Made by a program: the position numbers and the translations under genes | NCBI GenBank assembly: GCA_003132865.1 | Contig: PKYZ01000846.1 | Location: 1-14,079 of the forward strand | Direction: 5' to 3' | Source of the DNA: Bryobacterales bacterium | GTDB taxonomy: Bacteria > Acidobacteriota > Terriglobia > Bryobacterales > Bryobacteraceae | DNA length: 14,079 nt | Part shown: positions 1-7,526 of the stretch, piece after piece | Layout: every line of letters begins with the position of its first letter | Position numbering within the stretch: the stretch's first letter is position 1 | The notes under the pieces: model-generated | What the model was told of the DNA's origin: nothing | Seen by the model: the letters and a program-made list of their open reading frames with translations, nothing else | Databases searched by the model: none

Positions 1-1670
1 GGATAGTCGTCGTAGCCTCCGACGTTTTCACGGACATCCGAGGGGTCGATCAGCGGGGTGCGCTCAGGATGATGAGACGGGGGCAAATCCAGAAAACCGC
101 CTATATCATTTGCCCAATAAGGAATGCCCGACGCCGTGACGTCAAGACCAGCAGGAATCTGCCGCGCTAGCGCGTCCCAGGTGGGATAGATATCGGAAGA
201 CCAGAACATGGTGCCACTGCGCTGCGCTCCCAGGTAAGCGTCCCGCGAGAGGATGAGCGCGCGACGGGGAACGTCCCGGCGAAAGCCATCGTAGATCGCC
301 GCGGTGTGCAACAAGGGATAGATGTTGTAATAACGCGTCCCCGGCCCGACCTCGAAGTAGCTGCCATCGGGCGGCAAGTCAGGCTCGGTTTCGTCCGCCC
401 AAATGGCGTCGAAGCCTTGGCTAATGATATTGTCGCGAATCATATTCCAGTACCAGCGAGCGGCCTCGGCATTGGTGGTATCAATATCGGAGCCGGCGCG
501 GTCATAGGGCAACCCATCGGTGGGTGTGCCGTCCGCGAGTTGCTCGAACCAGCCCTTCTTCGCCAGGAAGTCGTAATAGCGCGAACCCGGTGCGAATCGG
601 GGCCAGACGCTGATCATCGTCTGGAAGCCCAAGTCGTGAAGTTGCCGGTTCATGGCCGCCGGATCCGGCCATTGGTCAGGAATGAAATCCATTTGCCCCA
701 TCTTCGTGAAGTAGAACCAGTCGACCACGATGACGTCGGCCGGCAGGTGCCGCTGCCGGTAGCCCTGGGCGACGGCCAGCACTTCCGCCTGGGTCGAGTA
801 GCGCTGTTTGCACTGGATGTACCCGTAGGCAGCCTTCGGCAACAGCGGCGTGGCGCCCGTAAGTTGCCGGTACCCGGAATAGATTTCATCTGTCGACGCG
901 CCGGCAATGACAAAGAAGGACACGCGGTCGCCGACCTCCGAACTCCAGAGCGTCCGCTCGTTGAATCCCGGCTCGATGGTCGTCTTCGAGGGATTATCCC
1001 AAATGATCCCGTACCCGTAGTTCGAAACCATGAAGGGCACGCAGACGCTGGGGCCGCCGGTAGCCGTGTAGTTATGCCAGCATTCGACGGTGTGGCCGCG
1101 GTGATCGAGGAAGCCTTCCTGGTTCTGACCCAGGCCGTAGTAGTGCTCGTCATCGGGCGACGCAAAGGTGGCGCCCACCTGGTAGAACGCCGCGTCGGAA
1201 GCGCGCCGGTCGTGCAGCACGCCGCCATTGCCGTCTTTGTAGTTCGGAACCGACATCGACCAGTCCTTCAGGTCCACGAGCGTTTTGCCGCCGGGAGTGG
1301 CGATAGTGATGTGAGCGGGCGGGGCGGACCCGTTGAAGAACTTCGCGATGTCCACTTGTGTGGGCAGGGGCGCGCCTGGATGGTTGGGCTCCAGGGTTAC
1401 GATCAGGCGCGAGGATTGGTAGCCGTCGCCTTGGCGGGACCATCCCTGCGCGGACGGATGCGCCACGAATCCGTAGCCGGGCGGGGCGGCGGCTTGGTCC
1501 TTGATGAGGCTGAGCGTGACGCGGATGATGTTCGGCGCATACGGTTCGAAGACGATGGTGCTGCCGTCGCGGTCCAATACAACCGATTGCGTCTGTGCAT
1601 GCACGGAGGTGGCGGAGAGCGCGATCAGCATCGCAACCGCCAAGCAGGGCCTGCGAATCAGAAAGATCAT
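1..1670 (-). CDS. Secreted GH31 alpha-glycosidase (alpha-xylosidase-like), 3' end outside window
   Basis: Glycoside hydrolase family 31 enzymes remove terminal alpha-linked xylose or glucose by a retaining mechanism. The frame is open for 556 codons from the ATG at 1670 and runs off the window, so the C-terminus is missing. Residues 1-25 form a signal peptide (two Arg, a hydrophobic stretch, then VHAQ), implying export. The N-terminal beta-sandwich region leads into the barrel. The nucleophile motif IWADETEPD places the Asp at residue 426, and FWSSDIYPTW places the acid/base Asp at residue 493. The characteristic SGIPYWANDIGGF follows. The WADETEP form resembles the WLDATEP motif of xyloglucan-type alpha-xylosidases, but specificity is inferred only. 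Upstream, TATATG (minus strand, 1696-1691) could be a -10 box; no strong -35 or Shine-Dalgarno is visible. The known family is about 650-950 residues long. Confidence 0.9.
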   Translation of the reverse strand, partial: MIFLIRRPCLAVAMLIALSATSVHAQTQSVVLDRDGSTIVFEPYAPNIIRVTLSLIKDQAAAPPGYGFVAHPSAQGWSRQGDGYQSSRLIVTLEPNHPGAPLPTQVDIAKFFNGSAPPAHITIATPGGKTLVDLKDWSMSVPNYKDGNGGVLHDRRASDAAFYQVGATFASPDDEHYYGLGQNQEGFLDHRGHTVECWHNYTATGGPSVCVPFMVSNYGYGIIWDNPSKTTIEPGFNERTLWSSEVGDRVSFFVIAGASTDEIYSGYRQLTGATPLLPKAAYGYIQCKQRYSTQAEVLAVAQGYRQRHLPADVIVVDWFYFTKMGQMDFIPDQWPDPAAMNRQLHDLGFQTMISVWPRFAPGSRYYDFLAKKGWFEQLADGTPTDGLPYDRAGSDIDTTNAEAARWYWNMIRDNIISQGFDAIWADETEPDLPPDGSYFEVGPGTRYYNIYPLLHTAAIYDGFRRDVPRRALILSRDAYLGAQRSGTMFWSSDIYPTWDALARQIPAGLDVTASGIPYWANDIGGFLDLPPSHHPERTPLIDPSDVRENVGGYDDY

Positions 1671-1962
1671 ATGTCTACCGGACCTAACAGCATATAACGC
1701 TTCCGCCCGCAGCGCGGCCGCTGCCCAGAGCGAGGGCGCATCGCCGGGACACTATGAGATGGAGCTGCGAGCTTTTTCCAGTTTGGCGATAGCAACAAAA
1801 GCGAGCCAGTGAATTCATTGGCGTCTGAGTTGGATAAGGCAGCCTCTACTTACCAAGGCCTTACCGGCCTTACCAATTCATTGATCGTTCTACCGGAGGC
1901 TTTGAATATTTTGAACGATTACATGACACCCAGCGATCCCGATCCCTCGGTTGCCCGCGGGC
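1671..1962. other. Intergenic stretch, no recognised gene
   Basis: This gap separates the GH31 start from the antitoxin stop. It holds the GH31 promoter region and a tandem pair of the 9-mer GGCCTTACC (1857-1874). The 9-mer AATTCATTG occurs twice, at 1812 and 1875. A plus-strand open frame from 1809 runs into the antitoxin on the opposite strand and has no recognisable motif, so it is not called. No convincing terminator hairpin with a T tract was seen. Confidence 0.4.
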
Positions 1963-2196
1963 TCAAAGAAATCTCGCTGAGACCTGCTCGTCAGGTTCCA
2001 CGTCTGGGATTGCGTTCAATGCCCGCTCGAACTCGTCTCGGTTGAAGAGTTTCGCGCGGGCCTCGATGTACTCATGACTTGCGACGCGATTCGCGAGCAG
2101 AGCCGCCACGAACTCCTCCACCGAGACGTGGTCCCTGGCGGCGAGTTCGGCAGTCCTTTTGTACAAATCTTCCGGTACTGCGATGCTTTTGCTCAT
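1963..2196 (-). CDS. Small antitoxin paired with a broken PIN toxin
   Basis: This 77-residue acidic protein looks like the antitoxin of a PIN-toxin module. Residues 3-35 (start SIAVPEDLYKR, then a helix with EEFVAALLANR) fit a ribbon-helix-helix-like DNA-binding fold. The C-terminal part (FERALNAIPDVEP) is the kind of tail that contacts a PIN toxin. Its ATG lies 4 nt after the toxin's original stop codon on the same strand. A GAGGG within the end of the toxin gene serves as ribosome binding site, so translation was probably coupled. The order is toxin first and antitoxin second, the reverse of classic vapBC. The frame is intact while its toxin is decayed (2201-2618). The family is recognised by sequence style, not by search, so exact assignment is tentative. 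Confidence 0.7.
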   Translation of the reverse strand: MSKSIAVPEDLYKRTAELAARDHVSVEEFVAALLANRVASHEYIEARAKLFNRDEFERALNAIPDVEPDEQVSARFL

Positions 2197-2200
2197 GGCC

Positions 2201-2618
2201 TTATCCCTCTATTGTCCTCAAAAACTCGCGAGGTGTCATCACCCGCATGCCAAACAACTCCGAACCGGCAAAGTGCGGTACGTTGGTGCGTGACGATGGC
2301 GTCCGCAGGGCCGGCTACCGCCAGTTCGAGGAGGAATTCGTCTCCTGGGTCTGGTAGGTAGGAATGGACGGAGCCGGAAGTAAACATCTGTCTCACGGCC
2401 CACGAAACAGAACGTCCGCACGATGGCATCGACAGCGCTCGCCGGAAGCCCCACACGTTCGGCCTCACGTTTTCCGACCGCTTCATATTCAAGAATGAGA
2501 GGGACTGAGATCAATGGCACCCAAGCTTCGCCGATTTGGCGCAAGATGGCGAAAGACGCGCCGCGCGAGATCTGAGCGCGGAGATGACCACGTTGGTATC
2601 CAAGACGATGGAGTACAT
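2201..2618 (-). pseudogene. PIN-domain toxin, broken by three frameshifts
   Basis: PIN-domain toxins are Mg-dependent ribonucleases. Reading from the ATG at 2618 gives YSIVLDTNVVISALRSR, a standard PIN N-terminus with the first catalytic Asp. The frame then changes three times. Near 2560-2566 one base appears lost. At 2353-2362 a 4-base tandem duplication (GTAGGTAGG on the plus strand) shifts the frame. Near 2283-2288 one extra base appears before the THNVPHF-like segment. Stitched together, the frames give a full-length PIN protein of about 138 residues. It keeps the middle Glu (LILEYEAV) and the Asp of DPGDEFLLELA, and ends MTPREFLRTIEG with stop at 2201. Without repair, translation from 2618 terminates after about 36 codons. 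It begins 28 nt after the M28 peptidase stop, so it may be transcribed from that operon. Confidence 0.85.
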
Positions 2619-2646
2619 TGGGACGCGGCCTGCAGGCTGATGATGA

Positions 2647-4491
2647 CTACTTCCGCTTGGTCAGCAGCACCTTCACTACGACCGCCTCGCTGCCGCGCAC
2701 CACTTTCACCATCACCTCGTCGCCGGGCTTCTTGGCGCGCAGGGCGTAGGTGAAATCGTACAGGTTCTGGATGGGCTTGCCGTCGAACTCCACCAGCACG
2801 TCGCCCGCCTTCAGGCCGGCCTTGGCGGCGGGCGAGCCCTCGCGAATGTCGGCGAACTTCACGCCTTTGACGCCTTCGCCGAAGTCCGGGATGCTGCCAA
2901 AATCGGGGCCATAGCCCGAGTGCCCCGAACCGGATCCCGCCACGTCTCCGGCGTGCTCCGGCTCCTTCACGCGCACGAACAGCGGCCGGTCGGACGCCTC
3001 GCGCAGATCCTCGCCGACTTCCGCCACCAACTGCAGCAGCTTGGCGGCGTCCGGCGCGTCGATCTTGTCCCAGGTATCGCTAGGCTTGTGATAATCCGCG
3101 TGCAACCCGGAGAAGAAGAACAGCACCGGCACCTGCTTGGTGGTGAACGAAGTGTGGTCGCTCGATCCATACCCAGCCTCCGAATAGTCGATGTGCAGGC
3201 CGTATTTAGGAGTAACTTCCTCAAGTAACTTCTTCAATGTCGTTCCCGTGCCCACTCCGCCAATGAACACCTTGCCGTCGCGCACCCGGCCGATCATGTC
3301 CATGTTGATCATGGTCACGTCCTTATCGAGCGGCCGCATGGGGTGGTTGACGAAGTAGCTGGAGCCCAGCAGCCCCAACTCCTCTCCGGCGAAGGTCAAA
3401 AACAAGATGCCGCGCTTCTGTTTCGGCTGCGTGGCGAACCAGCGCGCCAACTCGATCACCCCCGCCGTGCCGGAAGCGTTATCGTCCGCGCCCGGATGGA
3501 TCGTGCCCGCCAGCGACGGCGCCAGCGAAAACTGCTCGCCCAGGCCCAGGTGGTCGTAATGCGCCCCAATCACCACATATTCGTTGGTCGTGCCAGGCAG
3601 GTAGCCGGCCACGTTGTGGACGGTCTTGACCACGCGCTCCACGTCCAGGTTCGCGTCCACCTGCAGCGAATCGGGGAAGACGAAAGACCGCGGCTGCAAG
3701 TCCTGGTCGATGCCCTTCTGAATCTCGTCGGGATTCTTGCCGGCCACGGCGAACCAGCGCTCGGCAATCTCATACCGGATCTGCACAAACGGAATTCCTG
3801 CGTCGCCGGGTCCGGCGGACTCGGCGAACTTCTCCAGATCGTCGGCCTCGCCGGGGTGCGCCGCGCGATCGTTCATCAGCACCACGCCGCGCGCGCCGTG
3901 CATCTTGGCGTTCGAGGCTTTACTCCAAAACTGCGAGTGCTGCGTGTAGACCTTGCCCGCGAAGATGCTCTTCTCGTCGAACTCCTGCGGCTCGTGGCGC
4001 ATGATGAGCACGATCTTGTCGCGCGCGTCGATGCCCTTGTAGTCGTCGTAGTTGTACTCCGGCGCCGTGATGCCGTATCCGGCGAACACCACGGCGCCGC
4101 TCATCTTATCGCGTGCGGAGAAATTGAAGGGCATGAAATCGTCGCGGAAAACGAGCTTGATATGCCTGCCATCTGCCGTGTATGCGAAGCGGTTGTCCTT
4201 GCCCAGCTTGGCGTTGGTGGTGACGCTGAAGGCCTGGTAGTAACTCTTGCCGTCAATCGGCTCGAGGCCGAACGAGCGGAACTTGGCGGCGATAAAGGCG
4301 GCGGCCTTCTCCAACTCGGGCGTGCCTGTGCCGCGCCCTTTCAGATTCTTGGACGCCAGGAACTTCACGTCGTCCATAAAGCGATTGGGATCGATTGACG
4401 GGGAGGCGCCGTAGGCGACTTCCATCGCAAACGCCGCCATCGCGAAAGAGCACAGGGCGACGCCCAGCGGCGCACGTTTGAAAAGCTTCAT
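2647..4491 (-). CDS. Exported M28-family aminopeptidase with PA and PDZ domains
   Basis: A zinc aminopeptidase of the M28 family, 614 residues, likely exported. Residues 1-29 form a signal peptide (MKLFKRAPLG, then a hydrophobic core to YGA). A protease-associated domain spans roughly 130-255. The di-zinc site is complete: His311 in GAHYDHLG, Asp336 in GADDNASG, the catalytic/metal pair Glu370-Glu371 in AGEELG, Asp398 in NMDMIG and His468 in DYHKPSD. A Gly/Ser-rich linker (about 517-535) leads to a C-terminal PDZ domain (about 540-612, REGSPAAKAGLKAGDVLVEF), which usually binds peptide C-termini or regulates activity. It starts 25 nt after the stop of the DsbA-like gene, so the two are very likely one operon. 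Substrate cannot be deduced. Confidence 0.93.
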   Translation of the reverse strand: MKLFKRAPLGVALCSFAMAAFAMEVAYGASPSIDPNRFMDDVKFLASKNLKGRGTGTPELEKAAAFIAAKFRSFGLEPIDGKSYYQAFSVTTNAKLGKDNRFAYTADGRHIKLVFRDDFMPFNFSARDKMSGAVVFAGYGITAPEYNYDDYKGIDARDKIVLIMRHEPQEFDEKSIFAGKVYTQHSQFWSKASNAKMHGARGVVLMNDRAAHPGEADDLEKFAESAGPGDAGIPFVQIRYEIAERWFAVAGKNPDEIQKGIDQDLQPRSFVFPDSLQVDANLDVERVVKTVHNVAGYLPGTTNEYVVIGAHYDHLGLGEQFSLAPSLAGTIHPGADDNASGTAGVIELARWFATQPKQKRGILFLTFAGEELGLLGSSYFVNHPMRPLDKDVTMINMDMIGRVRDGKVFIGGVGTGTTLKKLLEEVTPKYGLHIDYSEAGYGSSDHTSFTTKQVPVLFFFSGLHADYHKPSDTWDKIDAPDAAKLLQLVAEVGEDLREASDRPLFVRVKEPEHAGDVAGSGSGHSGYGPDFGSIPDFGEGVKGVKFADIREGSPAAKAGLKAGDVLVEFDGKPIQNLYDFTYALRAKKPGDEVMVKVVRGSEAVVVKVLLTKRK

Positions 4492-4516
4492 GAGGGGGTT
4501 CCTAATTCGGCGTTAT

Positions 4517-5458
4517 CTAATTCAACTTCGGAGCGGGCAGGGTCACTTCGCAGCCGCAATCTTCGCCGGCATTGTGTGCGGTCTTTTGATAGTCGATTTC
4601 GTAGTCGATGACGCCGCGCAGGTTCGGCCAATCCACGCGCCCCACCAGACGGCGGCCGTTGATGAACAGCGTAGGAGTCGCGCCTACGCCTACGTCCTTG
4701 CCCAGCGCCTGGGCTTTGTTCACTTCCGCCTCGGTTTCCCTGTTGTCCATGCAACGGGTCAGTTGCAGCGCGTCGAGTTCCTTGCCCTTGGCAAACTCCA
4801 GGACTTTGTCCTTCAAATTGTCGGCTTTGATTTCATCTTGATGCGCGAAGATCCAGTCGTGATAATCCCAGAAGGCGTTGGCGTTCTGGCGGAAGATGCA
4901 GCGCCCCGCGATGGCGGCCGCCCTGGCCCAGGGATGGAGCTGGTCGAGCGGGAATTCCATAAAATAGAAGCGCACCTGTTTGGGGTACGTGCTCAGGAGA
5001 TTGTCGCGCAGCGTCTTGGCCTCTTCCTTGCACATGGGACACTCGAAGTCGCTGAACTCCACCAGCACCACGGGCGCGCCGGGCGTGCCGAAACTGGGCT
5101 GCAGATCGGTCTTCAGCTTGTCTAGCTCGGGCTTGTAGGGGTTCTGCGAGATATCGTAGAGGTTGCCTTGCACCACCTTTTGCCCGTCTTTGGAAACGTA
5201 GTACGGAAAATCGGCGCTGGCCTGGCCGGCCGAGGCACGCACGGTTACCAACGAGAATCCCGGCATATCCGACGGCTTGGGGTCGGCGATCTCCACCTTG
5301 ATTTGGGGTCCCCAGACGTTGAGGTGGCGCACGTAGGCTTCAAACGTGGGCTTGTCCCACGCGGACTTCTTCTCCGCGGGTTTCTCCGCAGGCTTATCGG
5401 GCGGGGCGGGGTAGAGGCCAGTGGCCAGCAGGGTGAAACAGAGCAGCAGTCGAGGCAT
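4517..5458 (-). CDS. DsbA-like thioredoxin-fold oxidoreductase, exported
   Basis: A 313-residue protein with a thioredoxin fold of the DsbA/thioredoxin_4 type, expected to make, break or isomerise disulfides outside the cytoplasm. A short hydrophobic N-terminus (LLLCFTLLATGLYPA) suggests a signal peptide, followed by a Lys/Pro/Glu-rich linker. Residues about 35-120 form an extra N-terminal region. The active site is C140-P-M-C143 after VEFSDFE, and the cis-proline loop is GATPTLFING with Pro262. The last 13 residues contain an additional Cys-Gly-Cys (301, 303). It is the first gene of an operon with the M28 peptidase, so it may support folding of exported proteins; that link is inferred. No Shine-Dalgarno precedes the ATG, and a -10-like box lies 8 nt upstream. 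Confidence 0.9.
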   Translation of the reverse strand: MPRLLLCFTLLATGLYPAPPDKPAEKPAEKKSAWDKPTFEAYVRHLNVWGPQIKVEIADPKPSDMPGFSLVTVRASAGQASADFPYYVSKDGQKVVQGNLYDISQNPYKPELDKLKTDLQPSFGTPGAPVVLVEFSDFECPMCKEEAKTLRDNLLSTYPKQVRFYFMEFPLDQLHPWARAAAIAGRCIFRQNANAFWDYHDWIFAHQDEIKADNLKDKVLEFAKGKELDALQLTRCMDNRETEAEVNKAQALGKDVGVGATPTLFINGRRLVGRVDWPNLRGVIDYEIDYQKTAHNAGEDCGCEVTLPAPKLN

Positions 5459-5472
5459 TAGTTGCCATTGTA
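5459..5472 (-). promoter_or_regulatory. Candidate -10 box for a leaderless dsbA-M28 transcript
   Basis: On the minus strand the hexamer TACAAT (5472-5467) ends 8 nt before the ATG at 5458. A start site 6-8 nt downstream of the box would fall at or next to the ATG, giving mRNA with almost no leader. No Shine-Dalgarno is present between them, which agrees with leaderless translation. No good -35 match is visible at the usual distance, so this remains a weak prediction. Confidence 0.35.
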
Positions 5473-5546
5473 ACCTAATGGGGAACTCGCTTTGGAGTAC
5501 CGTGCGTGACCTTGGCGCGCGCGCCGGGTTGTGCGCTTTTGTGCAT

Positions 5547-5851
5547 CTAGCCGCCTTCGGGCGGCGTGAGGACCGGCAGCTCCGGCATCGGAAAATGCTT
5601 TTGGTCGTCCGTTACCAGCACCAGCTTGTGTGTCAGCGCCACGGCGGCGATGGTGACATCGGTGTAAGAAAGGGTGTGCCCCTTCTGCCGCCATTCGCGG
5701 AACAGCTCGCCTGCGAGCTGGGCAACCTCACCGGTCACGGGGTAGAATTCGAGAGAATATCTTGATGGGAAAGCTGTGCGAGAAACTGGGGGCGCCCGTT
5801 CCGATCATTCAAGATATCAATCAGGACGGTCGAATCGAGCAAGTAGGTCAT
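5547..5851 (-). pseudogene. vapC: VapC-type PIN toxin with internal deletion and frameshift
   Basis: The start is a textbook VapC N-terminus, MTYLLDSTVLIDILNDR from the ATG at 5851, carrying the first catalytic Asp. After DILS the frame reaches a stop at 5735. In the next frame the sequence resumes as EFYPVTGEVAQLAGELF and runs through SYTDVTIAAVALTHKLVLV and TDDQKHF to the stop at 5547. The junction is near 5750. Compared with the usual length of about 130-140 residues, some 30 codons are missing, including the region that normally holds the middle acidic residue (xAExxxG). The product should be inactive. The sequence directly upstream, read in another frame, gives RRTGK then a TGA that overlaps this ATG, which looks like the tail of its lost antitoxin. 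The front part of that antitoxin lies at 7632-7903. Confidence 0.85.
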
Positions 5852-5865
5852 TTCCCTGTTCGTCG

Positions 5866-6368
5866 AAATTATTGTCACCCCAAATTGTTTAAGCTCTAGG
5901 GGCTTAGAATCAATAGTTTCACGGCTTGAAACACCATGCCGCAAATTATTGAAGAAGCCCACCAGCCGTTGAACTCGGCGCTTCCACTCACCGTATCAAA
6001 TTGGGTCCTTTGTGCAACGACCGCTGAAGCCCGTTGAGCGCTGTCAGGGCGGCATCAAACGGGACTTATCGACAAGTGGCCGCCGATATCTCCGGGTGGA
6101 TTACTTCCGGATGGCCGACAATCCGCCCGGAACTGCGAACCTGCCTACAGACCAGTTCGGTGAGCGCATCGGTCTGTTCTCGTCAGGCTGACACTCAATC
6201 TTCAGCTTCTTTCCCATTGCACATGCGTTGCCTGGAGGGCGTGAGTGGCGGAGCCCGAGCTACCAGTGCGATTGCAGCGCGCCGGATAGGTATGGCTCGC
6301 CATCGATTCATGATCGCGCCGCAATCACGCCCGCTGCTACCGCCAGCCTTCCCTGTAACCCTTCGAAG
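5866..6368. other. Gene-free half of the insertion; short open stretch of unknown identity
   Basis: About 500 bases with no recognisable gene on either strand. The plus-strand frame 5973-6191 is open for 72 codons and reads like protein in part (GERIGLFSSG at its end), but it has no upstream start with a ribosome binding site and no known motif. It may be a gene fragment. A second open frame (6034-6372, plus) has unlikely composition. Decayed mobile-element DNA is the simplest reading. Confidence 0.3.
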
Positions 6369-7526
6369 CTAAGGTTCGCGTGTAACAACGATATTCGTCG
6401 CGTCGAAGCTGCCCGTGTCCCTGAACCCTTTCCACAATCTGATCGCACCAAACTGCAGCGAGAGGATATGAAACGGCGGAGGCATGGTATAGTCAAGGCC
6501 GCCTGCGGCCCCGCCTCCCGAAACCCCCACGTGCGCGGTTGATTGAGTCGTAGAAATATTCAGAGTCACCTGCACAAGGAAGACCTGATCACGCACAAAC
6601 GAACCGAACTCGACGGTGTCGTCGATGCGCACCGTGTTGTTCGGTGTGAAATCTATGTGCATGAATTCCTCGGCGTTTGTTGTCTCGAAACTGATTGACG
6701 CCACGCTGAGCGGCGATGGCGGCGACGGGACGAACACCGCTGCGGAAAAGTTGTAAACGCCCTCCCCGTCGATTTCCGTAAGCACACCCACGAAACTGGC
6801 GAGTTGCTCGCTTGTAGGTGGCAGTCCTGTGATCTGCACCCATTTGTTGGTATGCACAAAGGGAGGATCAACGACAATCACGCTCTTGGGCGGCCCCTCG
6901 ACCCTCGCTGTTCCCACGGCCTGCACGGTTGACGGCGGCGCGCCATCCGGTGTGGGATCGAAGTTCGAACTGAACAACGTTTTCGGGGTGGTCAGAAACA
7001 CTATCTTTCCGAGAAGCGTGACATTGTAGCCAATCCGGTAAATCCAGGCGTCGGTGTCACTAACGGCCACATCGACATTGATCCCCGTAAAGATGTTACC
7101 CACCGGCGAATGCGTGAAGGCATCTGTCCCCGTGGCAAAGTGGTTGGGCCGCCAAACGTCTACAGCAAAGCCGGAGTTGATCGACTGATCCTGGTTAAAG
7201 ATCGAACTGAGAGAGGCGAACGGCGCCCATTCTTCCAACGAGAATCCAATGCTGAAGCTCTGGCCGGGCGGCTTCGGGATGGAAAATCGGTTAATCGCCC
7301 AATTCAACGGCCCCGAATTCTGCTGTCCCGCCATGTCCGGAAGGAAGGACAGTGTTTCGTGGAGCCACTGCGAACTGCTGTTCCCTTCGAGGTTCGCAAT
7401 CACTACGCCCGACAGAACCAGCAAGAATTTCTGATCATGGATGCTCGCAGGCGGATTTTCCCCTACAGCAAGAGCCGCCGGCGTGATGAGCCAGTTCTGG
7501 CCTGCGAAATCGGTGAGTACTTTCAT
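6369..7526 (-). CDS. Unrecognised 385-residue protein inside the insertion
   Basis: I do not recognise this protein. The ATG at 7526 is chosen over an in-frame GTG at 7544 because GGAGGAG sits 5 nt upstream. There is no signal peptide or membrane segment. The composition is rich in Ser, Thr, Pro, Phe and Val with alternating hydrophobic residues, suggesting beta-sandwich domains. An N-terminal part (about 1-200) and a C-terminal part (about 230-385) are separated by a Pro/Gly-rich stretch. The end (GSFDATNIVVTRE) resembles the last strands of concanavalin-like sandwich domains, a weak similarity. Its ATG overlaps the stop of the extended antitoxin frame as ATGA, so it occupies the place the VapC toxin held and could be translationally coupled. 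Base composition is visibly less GC-rich than the flanking housekeeping genes. Confidence 0.75.
   Translation of the reverse strand: MKVLTDFAGQNWLITPAALAVGENPPASIHDQKFLLVLSGVVIANLEGNSSSQWLHETLSFLPDMAGQQNSGPLNWAINRFSIPKPPGQSFSIGFSLEEWAPFASLSSIFNQDQSINSGFAVDVWRPNHFATGTDAFTHSPVGNIFTGINVDVAVSDTDAWIYRIGYNVTLLGKIVFLTTPKTLFSSNFDPTPDGAPPSTVQAVGTARVEGPPKSVIVVDPPFVHTNKWVQITGLPPTSEQLASFVGVLTEIDGEGVYNFSAAVFVPSPPSPLSVASISFETTNAEEFMHIDFTPNNTVRIDDTVEFGSFVRDQVFLVQVTLNISTTQSTAHVGVSGGGAAGGLDYTMPPPFHILSLQFGAIRLWKGFRDTGSFDATNIVVTREP

Noticed and set aside
306..1697. Long plus-strand open frame of 463 codons
   Set aside because: It lies antisense to the GH31 gene, whose minus-strand frame shows a signal peptide and both catalytic motifs. 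The plus frame has shadow composition (many Arg, Val, Gly).
1857..1874. Tandem GGCCTTACC repeat
   Set aside because: Only two copies of 9 bases; too short to call a repeat array or regulatory site.
1809..2045. Plus-strand 78-codon frame downstream of the antitoxin
   Set aside because: No known motif, runs into the antitoxin on the other strand, and has no good ribosome binding site.
3343..4398. Plus-strand open frame of 351 codons
   Set aside because: Antisense shadow of the M28 peptidase in high-GC DNA; no motif.
5550..5565. Hairpin GCCGCC-TTCG-GGCGGC
   Set aside because: Stable stem with a UUCG loop on the plus strand, but no T tract follows on either strand and it overlaps the last VapC codons; not supported as a terminator.
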